64,000 nucleotides of DNA from Aculops lycopersici (taxonomy: Eukaryota; Arthropoda; Arachnida; Trombidiformes; Eriophyidae), in assembly GCA_015350385.1 (NCBI GenBank), contig WNKI01000001.1:2110015-2174014 (forward strand), read 5' to 3'. The notes beneath the pieces are model-generated. The model saw nothing but the letters and a program-made list of their open reading frames with translations. It ran no database searches and was not told where the DNA came from. The position numbers and the translations under genes are program-made. Shown piece after piece: positions 50,441 through 62,909 of the stretch (the stretch's first letter is position 1; the number at the start of each line of letters is the position of its first letter).

Positions 50441-53400
50441 CGCGACTGTGTGGTGTTGATTTGGCAATAGATTTCCGGTGAATCATCCGAAGTTTCGCCT
50501 CTCAAATATTTATATCTTCATATATCACCAGCGGCGTCATTAGCTCGACTAAAAGATAACATAATATACTCACACTACTTAAATAGCCGTCAATTTGACT
50601 CTAAAATTTCCTCTCCTTTCCACTCTCTCCTCCTCCCACTTCCACTTGCATGGTAGTTTCGTTCATTGATTGATACCTTTCCCTGTTGGACAAACAATTA
50701 GCGTGCGGCGCGAAAGCAGGTGGCCGGCTGATTGTTTGTTTATTATCTTTGCAACCGTAAAGCCGTTCAAACGAGAAGTCACTTAGTCAGGTATAGAAGG
50801 AGTGGTTAGGAAAGAAGAGGGCAAATAGAAGGGGCAACATGTCACTCGAACGAAGGTGGTGGTCGCCGGAGAGTCAATTGTAGCAACAGTAGTGGTAGCG
50901 GCGGCAGCAGAATCGACGACGACTACGGTGGCCGCCGCGAGAGGAACTCGGCGGTTCACATATCATGTGACGTTGTAGTTGATGGTTAGTGTAGCAGATT
51001 TATCACATAATTTGCAAGGTAAAAGGATCGCTAACTAGACGGAGGGAAGAGAAAAAAAGTTTGCTTCTTCTTCTCCTCACTCTTAAGTCGGAGGCGCCAG
51101 CGAGCAGATAGGAAGTGCATCATTCAGCAAGTAGTTGCGCTCCTCTCGCTTGCCAACTCGCTCGCAATTGACTGTACAAGAGGAGCCCACAGAAAAGTGC
51201 CTAAAATCCAACAGAGCGGCACAACATCAACTTTCATACTTTTCCTCCTCCTCCTTCTTCTTTTTCTTCTTGTCTTCTCTCTTTAGCCATCAATTTACAA
51301 TCAAACCAGACAACAACGACTTTAGAGCCAGACTCATAGATCATCCATGTGGAGCACAAAGTTTTGCTGCTGCTGCTGCTGCTGCTACTACCATAACAAC
51401 AACCAAGACACTTCTTTGTCCTTAAAAAAACAAGTGTCCAACTTTACTATCCACTTTCTAACGGAGTAGTGAATTTTAAGCTTGACTAATTTGCTTCTAC
51501 CGTCTCGGTGGTTGCAGTTTTCTCTAAACTTTGCCTCAGTTTGAGATTCCCTCCATCAAGTGGCTCTCTCTATCTACTTTTTCGCTTTGACTTTGGATTT
51601 GCCATGAGCTGGTCATTTTAAGCCTCTCGCTTGAACCGATGCCACTTTACCCTTATCTTTATCTCTACCTGCGCCAGCACTTTCGACACCCTCCTCGGCT
51701 CAAATGTAGCAACTCAACTTTGGCTCGCCCATTTACAGTGTGACAAACACACACTTGGCCCGTGGAGTAGGCCGGCAGGTGGACAGGCTGGTGGACAGAC
51801 AGGTAGCCAAGGGCGCTGTTGGATTAGCAGTGACACTGACGCTGCGAGCTAACAAGATCGAGAGTCTCACCTGCGACTTTTGCGCTAAAGTTGAGTTGCA
51901 GTGCACACAAATCCTTCAGGTGACCGGCGCCATTCAATGATGCCGCCATCACCACAAATGAAACACCGCCACTTACTCTCCTTGTTAAGCTCAATTGGCC
52001 TCCTCTCGCTCCATCTCTTAGTCTCTCTCGGTTTTCCTGCCTACCTCTTAGCCTCATTGCCTTTATACAGAGAGACCAAAACCTCAGAATGCATCGGCTC
52101 AATAGGAAGTCCCCTCCGGCCAATCGAGCGAGAACGAGCCAAAAGCTTGATTTAAGGCACATTAATCGGGTCCGCGACACAAGTGGCCACTCGACTTAAA
52201 GCTGTCTATTTCCAAGTCAAATTGGTATGAGTCTGCACGAGTCTGTTTTGGTACTCAGTCTATCTATTTGTCTCTCTTTCTCTCACTCTCTCCCTTTCCC
52301 TCTCTCTCGCTCTATCTGGCGATAACAGTTGCTAGATTGTAGTGGTGAAACTTCATTGAGGCTGAGTTGACAAGTTTCCAGTTGCCTGCGGCATAACAAT
52401 TGGGTCTCGAGAGCCTCCAACCGGAAGTCGGATGCTCAAGGATAAGGAGAATCTCCTTCTTCTTCTTCTTAAAGAAAGAAAAGAAGAGTTGAAAAGTCGG
52501 CCTTTTTCGCTTTTACAATATTGGAGCGTGGCGTTGTTGTAGTTTAATCTCCCCTCTGGTCTTTTGTAGTTAACCGGAAGTTGACTAAGCACCGCCACTC
52601 GAACAAGGCGACGAAAAAAGATGGGCGCGCAATGAGCTCAATCAATTGACTCTACCTCCACCACTCGCGACTTTCCCTATTTCTTTCGCCACAAAGCGAC
52701 AGAGTCGCTAGGTCTCTCAGCTCGAGTTTGTTATGGCCTTCGTGGCGAAAACAACCATGACAATGGCGACGATGACGATCAGCTTCCCCCTCTCTCTCAC
52801 TCGCATGTGGCGCCTTTGTTTACACATCTCTCGCTATACACAGCACACTAGTGATGGGGCACTGCCGTCGACGTCGCCATCGCCGCTTAGTTTGGTGGCT
52901 AGCCGCCGGGGGCTTGATGGCTGAACGCTACTAGCGACAACGGCGTCAATTCAGCCGAACTTAACTCGCCTCTTGTTGTTGTTGGCCGACTGACTGGCTG
53001 GCGAGAACTTGCTCAGCTCGATAAACACAATAGCGAGCGTAAATTTGCCAAAATTTGCTTCAGAACTTAGAGCACGACGACGACGACCACTGCTGCCGCA
53101 ATATTGACGACAATGGAACAAAACCAAGGAATCGAGACACTAGTGTGGAAGTGCAATAAAATGCTACGCCGGTCTCGTCGACGGATCGACAAAATAGACC
53201 GAACCTCTGGGACGGTTAAAGTGGATTGACTCAATGGGCGCTTATGGGGCGACTCTCGAGTTTCCCGCTCGCGTCCATTGAAGTCGCTAGAGGCTGTCGC
53301 TTTTGCTGCTAGCCCTGTTGCGGTAACCACCGGCGCGCATAGGGACGCTGCGGTGTAGATCGGACGCGCGAGCGAGCGCGCCAAGTGGGCGGCCCGAAGG

Positions 53401-56400
53401 AGAGCGCTCGGCGAGCACAACAAAAGGGCAGCGGAAGCGCAAATTGTGTGTTTATGTGCGCGTAGCGGGCAGCGCCTCTTCTCTCGGCGGCGGCCCGAGA
53501 GAGCGAGTCAATAAAGCAAGTTGAGTGCAGCAACGTTGTACCAGAATACCACAACGTTGCGCTGCGGTAAATGTGAGTGGGCCACCAACACCAACCGAGT
53601 TGCGCGCGGCATTGAAATGAACTCGTGCTCGACTTGGCGCCGCTGTGTTCGTGCAGGCGAAAAGAAGCAGCAGCAGTAGTGCCTTTGGCTAAAGTGGGCT
53701 CATTTTCAGTTTAGAATCGAAAGTGTGGTGTTTGTAAGTTTCGGGATCGAGACCAAGATGATACGAGACTGCCATCTCGAATTGTGTGCGCCTCCTCCGT
53801 TTGCAATGTGCGTGCGTTGGCGCGCTAAACTCGAAAACAGGTTCCACGCGAACACCATTCAGCAGACGACGATTACAACGCACGCGCACACTAGCCGCGC
53901 GCGCTGGCTAGACACTGGCAAGGTAGAGCTACCTTTTAGTTGGCTTCATTCATTCATCTCGCTCGCCCATTCATTCAGTCATTCGCCAATTCGCTGGGCT
54001 GCCAGGTAGGCAACAACAACAACATTAACGACGAGGACTAAGCCTAAAATTTGAGAGAGAGAGAGAGTGAGGAAGTAAAAGTTGGCGAGACCAGGGGAGG
54101 GGGAAAATTGCGAGCATTCGGGTGCCAGTTTGTAGATTGCCGGTTGTTATCCGCTAGGATTCATTGGTTAGTGAGGAATCGAAGGTTAAAGTTGAATTGG
54201 TGGTTCGCACAGGTGAGCATCAACAGCAGCAGCAGCGGCGGCAGTGAGTCACTATTACCATTATTTTCAAATCTAATAAACAAACGCGCGACTTGCTACC
54301 TCAAAAGTTGGAGCTCGCAAACTTGCGGCGCCGACTTCTTCGCAATCATCACCATCGTCGTCGTCGTCATAGTTGCCAGCAGTGCCGCAACTACCACGTT
54401 GCGTTTCGATTGGGCCGCGAGATTGTGCAGGTGGGGCGGCGAGAGGTAGAGAAACGCGCGAGCAGTCGGCTAGTCAGAGTTTGCCTGCCAGGTAGCGAGC
54501 GAGCGAGCGACGGCAACCAGATTAGATTGACTAAAAGTCGAAGCTCATCGACAGAACAGAAGAAGTAAGACTAAGGCTAACTCCCTGGCCTTAAATAATT
54601 CCATTTCCGACTCAAACGGCGACGACGACGACAACAACAGCAGCAACAGCCGCTGCCACCGCCCCCGACTCCAAGCTAAAGCCGAGATAGCAAAAACAAA
54701 ATCTCCAGTCGCAGCATTCTAATTTCATCAGCCCGTCGGCTGGTCTGCAATTGTAATCTCAGTTTTATATATACATATATATATAAAGAGGAGGCTTTTC
54801 TGGCTCCATATTGCCAATGCCCATTGGGTTCAGAGTTTTGTTTCGCGTGCAAATAACTGAGCCCAAATTTGAGCAACAAACGGAAGTTCGGCGAGCCTGT
54901 GAGCGACTAGAAAATAATTTGCAAAAGTGATGAGATATTTGTGATGCTCTTTGATGGTGTTGGAAATTTAGCTTGCTAATATAGTGTGTCCGTGTGAGTT
55001 GCAACTAAGAGCAACCAACAACGACATTACTCGCGTTGCAAATGAAACGAAGATAACAACCAAGGCAGAGACAGCGACAACGACAACAACAACATCAAAC
55101 TCAAACGACACAGACCAAAACCAAGGCCTCGACGTAAGAGTTCAAAGTTTAAAGAGAGAACCACCAGACACTGGAATTGTGAGCGTAAGAGAGTGAAGAC
55201 TCTCCGACTTGATATCTTTGCATGAGTTTCTCTCGCATTGGTTGAGAGTGAAGCAGGGAGGGAGGGAGAAGACTTCGATAAGTCTGCGATAATATTTTCA
55301 AGTTTGCGCAAAGCCTAAGTTGGGATCGTGGTTTTCGTGGTCGCTCCTGGAATAGATTGACTCGACTCCTGGCGAAGTGGATAGTTCAACCACCACGACT
55401 TCTGGGCGGGCAATTTGCGAGAGCATCCAACGAAATAGCAATAGTAGCGAGCGACTAGCTAGTGTGCTGGCTCGCCTGCATTGGGAGCATCGAGGAGAAG
55501 TGAGTCGAGTCAGGTAAAGTTGGATCTTAGCTGAGAGAAGCCGACTTGCGCGTGGAGTCGTTAGTCTCGCAAAGGGGAGAATACGAGGCGCCGTGGACAT
55601 CCAGCAGGAGGAGGAGGAGGAGGGCCTGCATTGCGCACAGGTGGTTGTCCAGAGTCCCACTGAGTCGGTGGCGGCGGTTGCGAGTTGCAACGAGTCCCGT
55701 CTGCTGTCTCATCTTGCGCAATCATCAATCAGTGGCTTTAACGGCCCTCAGCTCGCTCGGTGGTTGGCACGGCGGCTTTTAGCATTAGCAGCGACGTCGA
55801 CTTAGACGCCGCCGACGCTCACCAACTTTTCGCTCGGCTGCTCTCTCACTTTGCGAGGTGGAAAAGAACGAGCCAAAAGTAAGAGGAAGAGGAAGAGAAC
55901 GAGGACGAGAAGGGCGCGCGAGCAAAAGTGGAAGTCCGCCGATTTGCCAACTCGGCAAGAGTGTGAGCAACACGCCAACAGAAGCCAGTGGCAAGCTTGC
56001 TGGAGAAAGATAGAGAGAAAAGTTGCGACTTATCAATAGACTGAAGCAAAAGGCAGCGGTGAGCAATTGGGTTCACGGCGTCGCAGTATCGCGGTGTCGT
56101 TATACTGTGCAATTGCGTCATCAACATCCGAGCCCACGAGAAAATTAGCGACTCGGTAGAGTTGAGTTGAGCCAAGTTTAGTTTAGTTGAGTTAGTTGAA
56201 CCAAATCGCACTCGCCTCTCCATTAGCGCGAATGGTGGTCAATTAGCCGGCGCAAAGTAGTGCAAGGAAGAGGCTTCAGCAAGCTGGCGAGCGAGCAAGC
56301 GAGCGATTAAGCAAGTGAGCAAGGGGCCACATCAAATCAAATTTGCAACGCTCACGATACCTTATTTAATTGAATCATTATCAATACCACTCGCCATTAG

Positions 56401-56635
56401 GACGTAGACATCTTGATATTCAGATAATCAAAATCATCAGCCAGCAAGCAGCACATTGTTTCAGCAACTAATAATAACAACAACAACAACTCGACCAGCT
56501 ACTGGAAGGAAGCCAATATCATCTACGTACTTATCGCAGAAAGCCAAGTCAAAAACTTTACCTCGTTTAGATCAAAAGTTAGATTGATCAACTACAACAT
56601 CATCAACAACAAAAACAAACTTGAAATCAGAAACC
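50441..56635. other. 6-kb non-coding block upstream of CaMKI
   Basis: No recognisable protein frame. The block holds CTG/GCA triplets (51365-51387), polypyrimidine runs (51236-51290 and 52262-52315), a CG-rich segment at about 53330-53500 and many CAG|GTA-type donor-like sites (for example near 54005, 54489 and 55514). It probably includes the promoter and 5' UTR exons of CaMKI and, at its start, the promoter of the orphan minus-strand gene. Its last 300 nt is CAA-rich, like other leaders in this window. Confidence 0.5.
51365..51387. repeat. (CTG)n triplet tract
   Basis: About seven CTG units in non-coding DNA. Confidence 0.85.
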
Positions 56636-59600
56636 ATGTCCTTCTCAAGCGAGGAATTCAAGTTCAAGAAGAACGTTGATCTCAAGTATGAATTCAAGGA
56701 CATTCTCGGGACGTAAGTATCTCATAAGTATTTGTGTTTGCAGTGTTAGCTCTGGCCACTGTTATTATCGTTGCTGCTATTGTCGCAAATTTTGTTGTTA
56801 CATTGGGACTCATTGAGTTTGGAAGAAAGTTTGTCAAGTTGCAACTAGTAGCCCGCAGCTTTGAGCTGACAACTAAATCCGAGTGATTGATACAGAGGCT
56901 GGACTCCATCTGCATCCTAAGATCCTCAAGACTGGCCCTTGGTGCCGCTACTGGTGCCGCCGTAACACTCATTGTTGTTGGTACTGCTGTACCCTTGGCG
57001 CAATTTTCCAGCAAACACTCGCCCCTTGAGTCGGCAGCCTCTATATCAACAATACTGGATTCAGTCGACCAAATAACTGGCGCTTGGTTTCGAGCTGTCG
57101 AGTGTGGCGAGCGGCAACCAAGTGGATGTCGTTGTTGCTATTCCTGGCGGCGCCTGGCAAAAGTGACGGCCGAAACGGAAGTTGGGCTTTTGGAGGAACG
57201 TGACACTCACTCACAACGCCGACTACGACCACCATGCCCAATGCCAAAAGCAGAGAGAGAGAGAGAGACGCTCGTGCATTAGCTCGTGGTAAGCTACTCT
57301 CCATTGCTATCCAATCCACCCAAACCAATCCACGCGCAGCTTTACGTGTCCAAAGTTGGAGTCGAAGCGTAAGCAGAAGTAAGAGTAGGAGTTGGAATTG
57401 GAATTGGAATCGTAGACGATGAAGAGTCCATAAAAGTGCCCCAACGAGATTCGGGACATTTGGACCTAACTCGATAGTGACAGACAGACACGAGCTTGTG
57501 TGATGGCGCACTGCGCATTCAAATTGGACTCGACTTCAGGAGAATTGGGGCCAGACGAATTGGCTTCAAATCCGAGTGACCGAAAATCTGAATTGCAATT
57601 CTAATCTAACAACCACCCAAACTGATCAAATCTCGTCCACTTCACCTGGTTTCTGCGTTGCCAATTGCGCGCACTGGTTATCGATACCCATGGTCATCGA
57701 TAACCATTGTTGCCGCCGATACAACTACAACTACAACAACTACACGCCAACGCCAACAAACTTCCGGTCGGTGACAACAATGACCAACGCCGACGAATAC
57801 CTGCGAATCGATTGCAAATGTTGGATGCAATTTAACGCAACGCGACACGGCAAACGACAAATGACCGACTGAATACCATGCCGACCTCCTTCGATGACGA
57901 CACCAACACTAACAACTACAACAATAGCGGCGCCTTCTCGCAGGTTTACATGGCCCAAAACCGGAGCGACCCCGAGGACATAGTGGCAATCAAGTGCATT
58001 GACAAAAAGGCGCTAAAGGGAAAAGAGGATTCGCTTGAGAACGAGATTCGGGTTTTGCGAAGGTAAGTTTGTTTTAAGGCTATTCTCTTTGGTCCCACTA
58101 AACTCTTGCGTTTTAATTCATTTTAACACGAGTAAAAACCGTGGCATAGTTGGCTATACCATCCAATAGCAGGCTAAAAGTCTGGGTAAGCGACAGTAGT
58201 AGAGGTCGCAGCGCTAGTTTATGTTGTGCGAGTGGCCCTCGCACCATATAAACTAGCGCTGGCCAGCTAACGCACGCTGTTGGCGTCTAACCGGCGCGAG
58301 CTTGCCAACTTGGACTCCCCGCGATTACCGCAAAAGAGTCAGCTTCGGCTCATCTCAATGATCGCGTTACTCTCGATCTAAACTGCATGAAAAAACACAC
58401 GCAGGACACCCATTCCAGGACTGCAGAATTTCAGAGCAGGAGATCTATCTGGGAGCGATAAGAGTAACGCAAGTTGTAGCTGGTGGTGTTTAATTCAGCT
58501 TGTCGTTTCGTGTTACTCGTTATCGTCGTCGTCGTCGTCGTCCTGCTTGCTGTTGTTTGGTTGCTTGCTGACTGACTGACTAAACTTCAGCCGAATTTAT
58601 AGCTAACCAATGCGAGTGAGTTGGGCTTCTGGTGGTTTTAGTAGCGCAAGTATTAGTGGTACCAGTATTAACCATCAAGGAGAAACTCCGAGAGGACCCA
58701 CCAACGACGACAAAGGCTCCGACCAGAACAACAACAAATGGGCGGCTCTAGGGGGTATTAAACTGGCCAAAAGCCCAACAAACGAGCAGCACCACGACGA
58801 CAACAACAAAACGATAACCAAGCGGAGAGTTATGTTTATGAGCTAACGCGGTTTTCTAGCCTCTGTAGTGGCCCTTCTAATGCAAAGGCAACATGACCAG
58901 TGGCCAAATGACTAGCCCCACTGTCGGTCGGTCTGTTTGCTTGCGAAAGCGTTAGCCTGCCGCTAAAATTTGCGCATCCGTCAGACTGGCTGGCTGGTCG
59001 TTTCTTTGTGGAGCTTTCTTTCTGGCAGCCAACTCGTGGCAACTGAGTTGCCCAATTGCACCACAACCAAAGCAAGAGAGTGGCAGTGAGCTGCCGAGAC
59101 CACCACAAGCCAGCCAGCCGGCCAACCGACCAATGAAAGCGAAGCCATTCATTGCAACTTTACCAACCAACCAACCAGCTAGCTAACGGTAAAAAGGAGG
59201 GACCAACTGACTTCTCTCCTTTGCTCGTGCAACTATCGCAACTGCTGACACCAAGATAGTGGCGGCAGCTGATGTAGCATCGACTGGGGATTTTTCGCTA
59301 GAGTTAACCAGACAAAAGTAGACGAGATGACGACCAAATCACATCAGCCCACTAACTCTCTCTCTCTCTCTCTCTCCCTCTGCTTTTCCCTCCTCTGCCA
59401 CTTTTTCCTTAACTTGATCAAATGATGCAACTCCAAATGCATCTACTATCACTCAAACACTCGCATGTCAATCGGCAATTGGAAAATTCCACGACCTCGA
59501 CCACGGCGGTGGCGACGCAACAACCACCACCAAAACAACAACAACATTAACATCTACAACTACAACAACAAAAACGGCCGCCAATACCGCTGGCCACTTG

Positions 59601-60144
59601 ACGCAAATGGAACGCGACTTTCTCTCGCTCGCTTGCTTCCTGAAACGCCAAATGGTCGGCGCTTCGCTAAATCACAACCAACCAACCAACCAACCAACTA
59701 TTGTGTTTTCCCGTCGCCCTGGTATCAATGTCCTCGTATCTCGACGTCTAATTCGAAATTCGAACAAATGAACCAACGATAACAAATGCAACGCACACAA
59801 AACACTCGGCAATAATTGGATACCATCGCACAACAACGACCATTTCGACGACAAAAACACTGCGACGCGCTCGCACTCACTCGATGCAACCACTTGTTCG
59901 CTCGCTGGCCCAAATTAACGCGCAACTTTAATTCTTCTGATTCTGAATATGCGTGCACTAATTCACGCAAATCTCACGCGTAACACACACGCGACCACCG
60001 CCAATGAAAAAAAAACACACACACACACAAAATTTTGCCTTCCGCCATTCAACTTTCATTGGGGCACAGATTGAACCATAGGAATATTGTTCGATTATAC
60101 GACATCTATGAGGATCGAAGCAAAGTCTATCTTGTCATGGAATT
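56636..60144 (+). CDS. CAMK1: CaMKI, first three coding exons (5' part)
   Basis: Exons 56636-56712, 57928-58062 and 60070-60144 join in frame with GTAAGT donors and AG acceptors. They encode 95 residues plus two bases: an N-terminal extension, the glycine loop LGTGAFSQV (24-32), the ATP-binding Lys48 in VAIKCIDKKALKGKE, LENEIRVLRR, then LNHRNIVRLYDIYEDRSKVYLVMEL, where the third exon breaks off. This is very close to CaMKI (C. elegans CMK-1, human CAMK1), the Ca2+/calmodulin-dependent kinase that phosphorylates CREB and other targets after activation by CaMKK. The catalytic loop, activation-loop Thr and calmodulin-binding segment must lie beyond 64000. The ATG context (AAACCATGT) is reasonable. 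Confidence 0.93.
56713..57927 (+). other. CaMKI intron 1 (1215 nt)
   Basis: GTAAGT donor, AG acceptor, phase 2. It holds an 11-bp inverted repeat around 57675-57706 containing TATCGATA. A GA run lies near 57250-57272. The translated frames inside the intron have no known homologues. Confidence 0.85.
57675..57706. repeat. 11-bp inverted repeat with TATCGATA
   Basis: Arms TGGTTATCGAT (57675-57685) and ATCGATAACCA (57696-57706) are exact reverse complements around a 10-nt loop. TATCGATA (57679-57686) equals the insect DREF site. Confidence 0.85.
58063..60069 (+). other. CaMKI intron 2 (2007 nt)
   Basis: GTAAGT donor, CACAG acceptor, phase 2. It contains the strong hairpin at 58209-58261, a GTC run (about 58524-58542), a CT run (about 59355-59377), a CA run (60007-60028) and CAA/CCAA tracts. 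No exon-like frame is seen. Confidence 0.85.
58209..58261. repeat. 24-bp near-perfect hairpin in CaMKI intron 2
   Basis: Arms 58209-58232 and 58238-58261 pair at 22 of 24 positions by Watson-Crick rules, with one G-T pair (58223/58247) and one mismatch (58225/58245), around a 5-nt loop. The arms begin CAGCGCTAG and end CTAGCGCTG. Size is that of a short pre-microRNA or foldback element; flanking bases do not extend the stem. Confidence 0.85.
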
Positions 60145-62399
60145 GTAAGTACCCATCGTCTTCGTCATTTATTATTATCGACTAGCGACCAACACTGATT
60201 TGAATGGATGACCGCGCGAACCAAGGACTTTGATACCTTGCCACTGACCCTCTGGAATTTGGTCCAGTTGACAGTCAGTCGCGCGTTTCTTACTTACCAA
60301 GCTTTCGATTGGCTCCAGCTCTCCCTCTAAAATCAATGAAGCCTCGACCCGAATGGCCAAACTCGGCTGCAGCCGACTGCCAAGCGGAAGTCTCCCCTTT
60401 AGCCTAAGTCTTAACAGTAGCCAGTTGCGCGCACCACTAAACGCTTGGTGCCTCTCTTTCTCGCTCGCTAATCGTCTTTCTAGCAGCTCGAAATATTTAG
60501 TTCAATTTAGCTTGCTTTACCACCAGTGACGGCCGACACCAGTGAGACCAACTGGCAATACCCGAGTCGGTGAGTTAGAGAAAGAGAGAGAGAGAGAGAA
60601 ACTCGACCGGCTAGCCAAGCAGACATTCCAACCGATAGGACGGTCAGCAGGCGCTTGCCACCACTTCCGGGAGCTAGCTTGCCAGAGAGTGTGCCAGTCA
60701 CTGCTGGGGTTGAAGTGGTAGTCAGCTGCTGGTCGCAATTGCCATTGGTCCCTGTCGCTAGCCGTCGTCGCCACCCGCAGCACACTTAATTATCTCGCAA
60801 CCCCTTTGCTAGAAGAGAGTTAGAGATAGATAGAGCGAAAACTAGGAAAACTTCGAGGGGCCATCCATCGTAGTGGCGGCAAGTGGAATTTCTCACTAAG
60901 TTTAGTTAGCTGGCCGCTTGAGCTGACCATTCGATCCACGAAGACCAGTCAACCAGCCACTCGCAACCAACAGAACACAAGAGACAGTGTATTGAAATTC
61001 GCACGAATTGCTCACGAGTTGGCTGCGGGCGATTCTGGCTCAACATTGGCGTCTCTCGGCTTCCGGCTAGCAGCGACTTCCGGTTCGGAAGTTGGAGGGA
61101 TTATTGCAGCCGGTGGCAGTGAAACTTCTGCTGCTAGCCAATTTTGCCAGCAGCGATCCAGCAGCCAGCTTGGCCAACGTAGAAACAAATTCCGCTGCCC
61201 CAAAGGTTGAATGGGGGAGGCGACGACAAGCCGGCTTCTGTTAGCCGGCTAGCTCACTAAATTTGCTGCTCGACGTTGCAACGATAGTGCAAGCATAACC
61301 AACCAAGCAACATTATCGCCTTTCGCTCTCTTTCTCCAGCCGTTAGCTTCGATGTTGGAGTTGGTGCCAAATTTGCATCCGAATCTGCGATGGTACCGCA
61401 CAAGCCGCTTGCCGAGCCACCCATTTGAATCAACTTTTGGCCAACAACCACTCACTTCTAGCTCATCGTCACCACCACCGCCACAAGGCCACCGCTGGTA
61501 GTTTCGGCTACTTACGTTACAGTCTGCGGGAGTTGTGCAGAGCTCTGAGAGGGGAGAAGGCAAAAGTAGCGTTGTGGGCGACCGTATAAGCGGCCAAGCA
61601 GGAGAACATAGAAAGAGAGTGAGACTCTCGCTGTTTCGGTGGTCGCATCTTTTCTTCATCATCATGCTTGTTTCTAGCCAACCGAGAGAAGAGGAATCCA
61701 ACCAAATTCCGTTTCTCTCGTCGACCGACTCAACTAAATTTGCCTGGTCGCATATGGACGCGACTGGCTGCGCGCCATCAAACTCGAGCTCGGAGTTCCG
61801 GCGTCCGAGTTGCCGCGCATAGCTCAATATTCAATTACATTTGCATTGGCCAGTCGCTTCCCTTTATGTTACTCTTAGTGCTAGTACTAGTAGTAATATT
61901 GGTGGCACTAGATGGACAAACATGAACTGAGTTGCCTCCTATGCCTCAATGAGAGTTTCGCCGCATTTCGCTATAATTCGGCGCTGCTTGCTCGAGTTTC
62001 GAGCTCGCAGCTCTTCACTGAGAGTGCCAGCAATCGCATAGCGACCACCTAGCGACTTGCAGGCGGGGAAAGCCGAGAAAAGAGACCTGCTCGCCGTGCG
62101 GAAGTGCAAGGCGCTAGGCGACTTCCAAATGCGCCCATCGGACGTCGCTTTGCAAATATATAAATTTGCGCCGATGCAGGTACCTTGGGAATCGCAGGTG
62201 GAAACTTGGAAGCCAAACAAACTCTGGCTAGCAAGCGAGAAAGAGAGAGAGAGAGAAAGAGCGAGAGTCGAGCGGAGCTGAACAATTGGCCGATGCGTCG
62301 ATGGATCACCAACACTGCCGCTAAGGACTGACTAATAAATGGGATGTGCCGATGGGCACCAACTGAATGGCTGGTCAAGTTGCTAAAACCACCACCAGT

Positions 62400-62637
<238 letters not shown>

Positions 62638-62886
62638 GCGTTAATAGTTTTTTCGTGCTTTAGTCGCGCAATGGGTGCCGCCGCCGATGAACTGGCACCT
62701 CGGTTCGCATGAATAATTCACACTGATGGCTGGTCGACATTTTCATCGTCGTTCGTTTGGTTTGGGTTTGGTCGCTAGATGCCGACTGGCTGAGCTCTCG
62801 CTTGGCACCAACTAGCTGGCCAGTGGCTTCCACTTCGACACGTTTTGTGTCTCTCGTCGGCCAACGAGAGGACATCCGGGAAGTAG

Positions 62887-62909
62887 CAACAACAACAACA
62901 ACAACAACA
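62887..62909. repeat. (CAA)n triplet tract
   Basis: About seven CAA units inside CaMKI intron 3. Confidence 0.85.

Noticed and set aside
55298..56223. Several 90-130-codon frames upstream of CaMKI
   Set aside because: They overlap each other on both strands, are low complexity, and none shows a domain; they look like chance frames in GC-richer DNA.
60175..60785. Frames on the minus strand in CaMKI intron 3
   Set aside because: No family resemblance, they overlap GA/CT runs, and they lie inside an intron defined by good splice sites.
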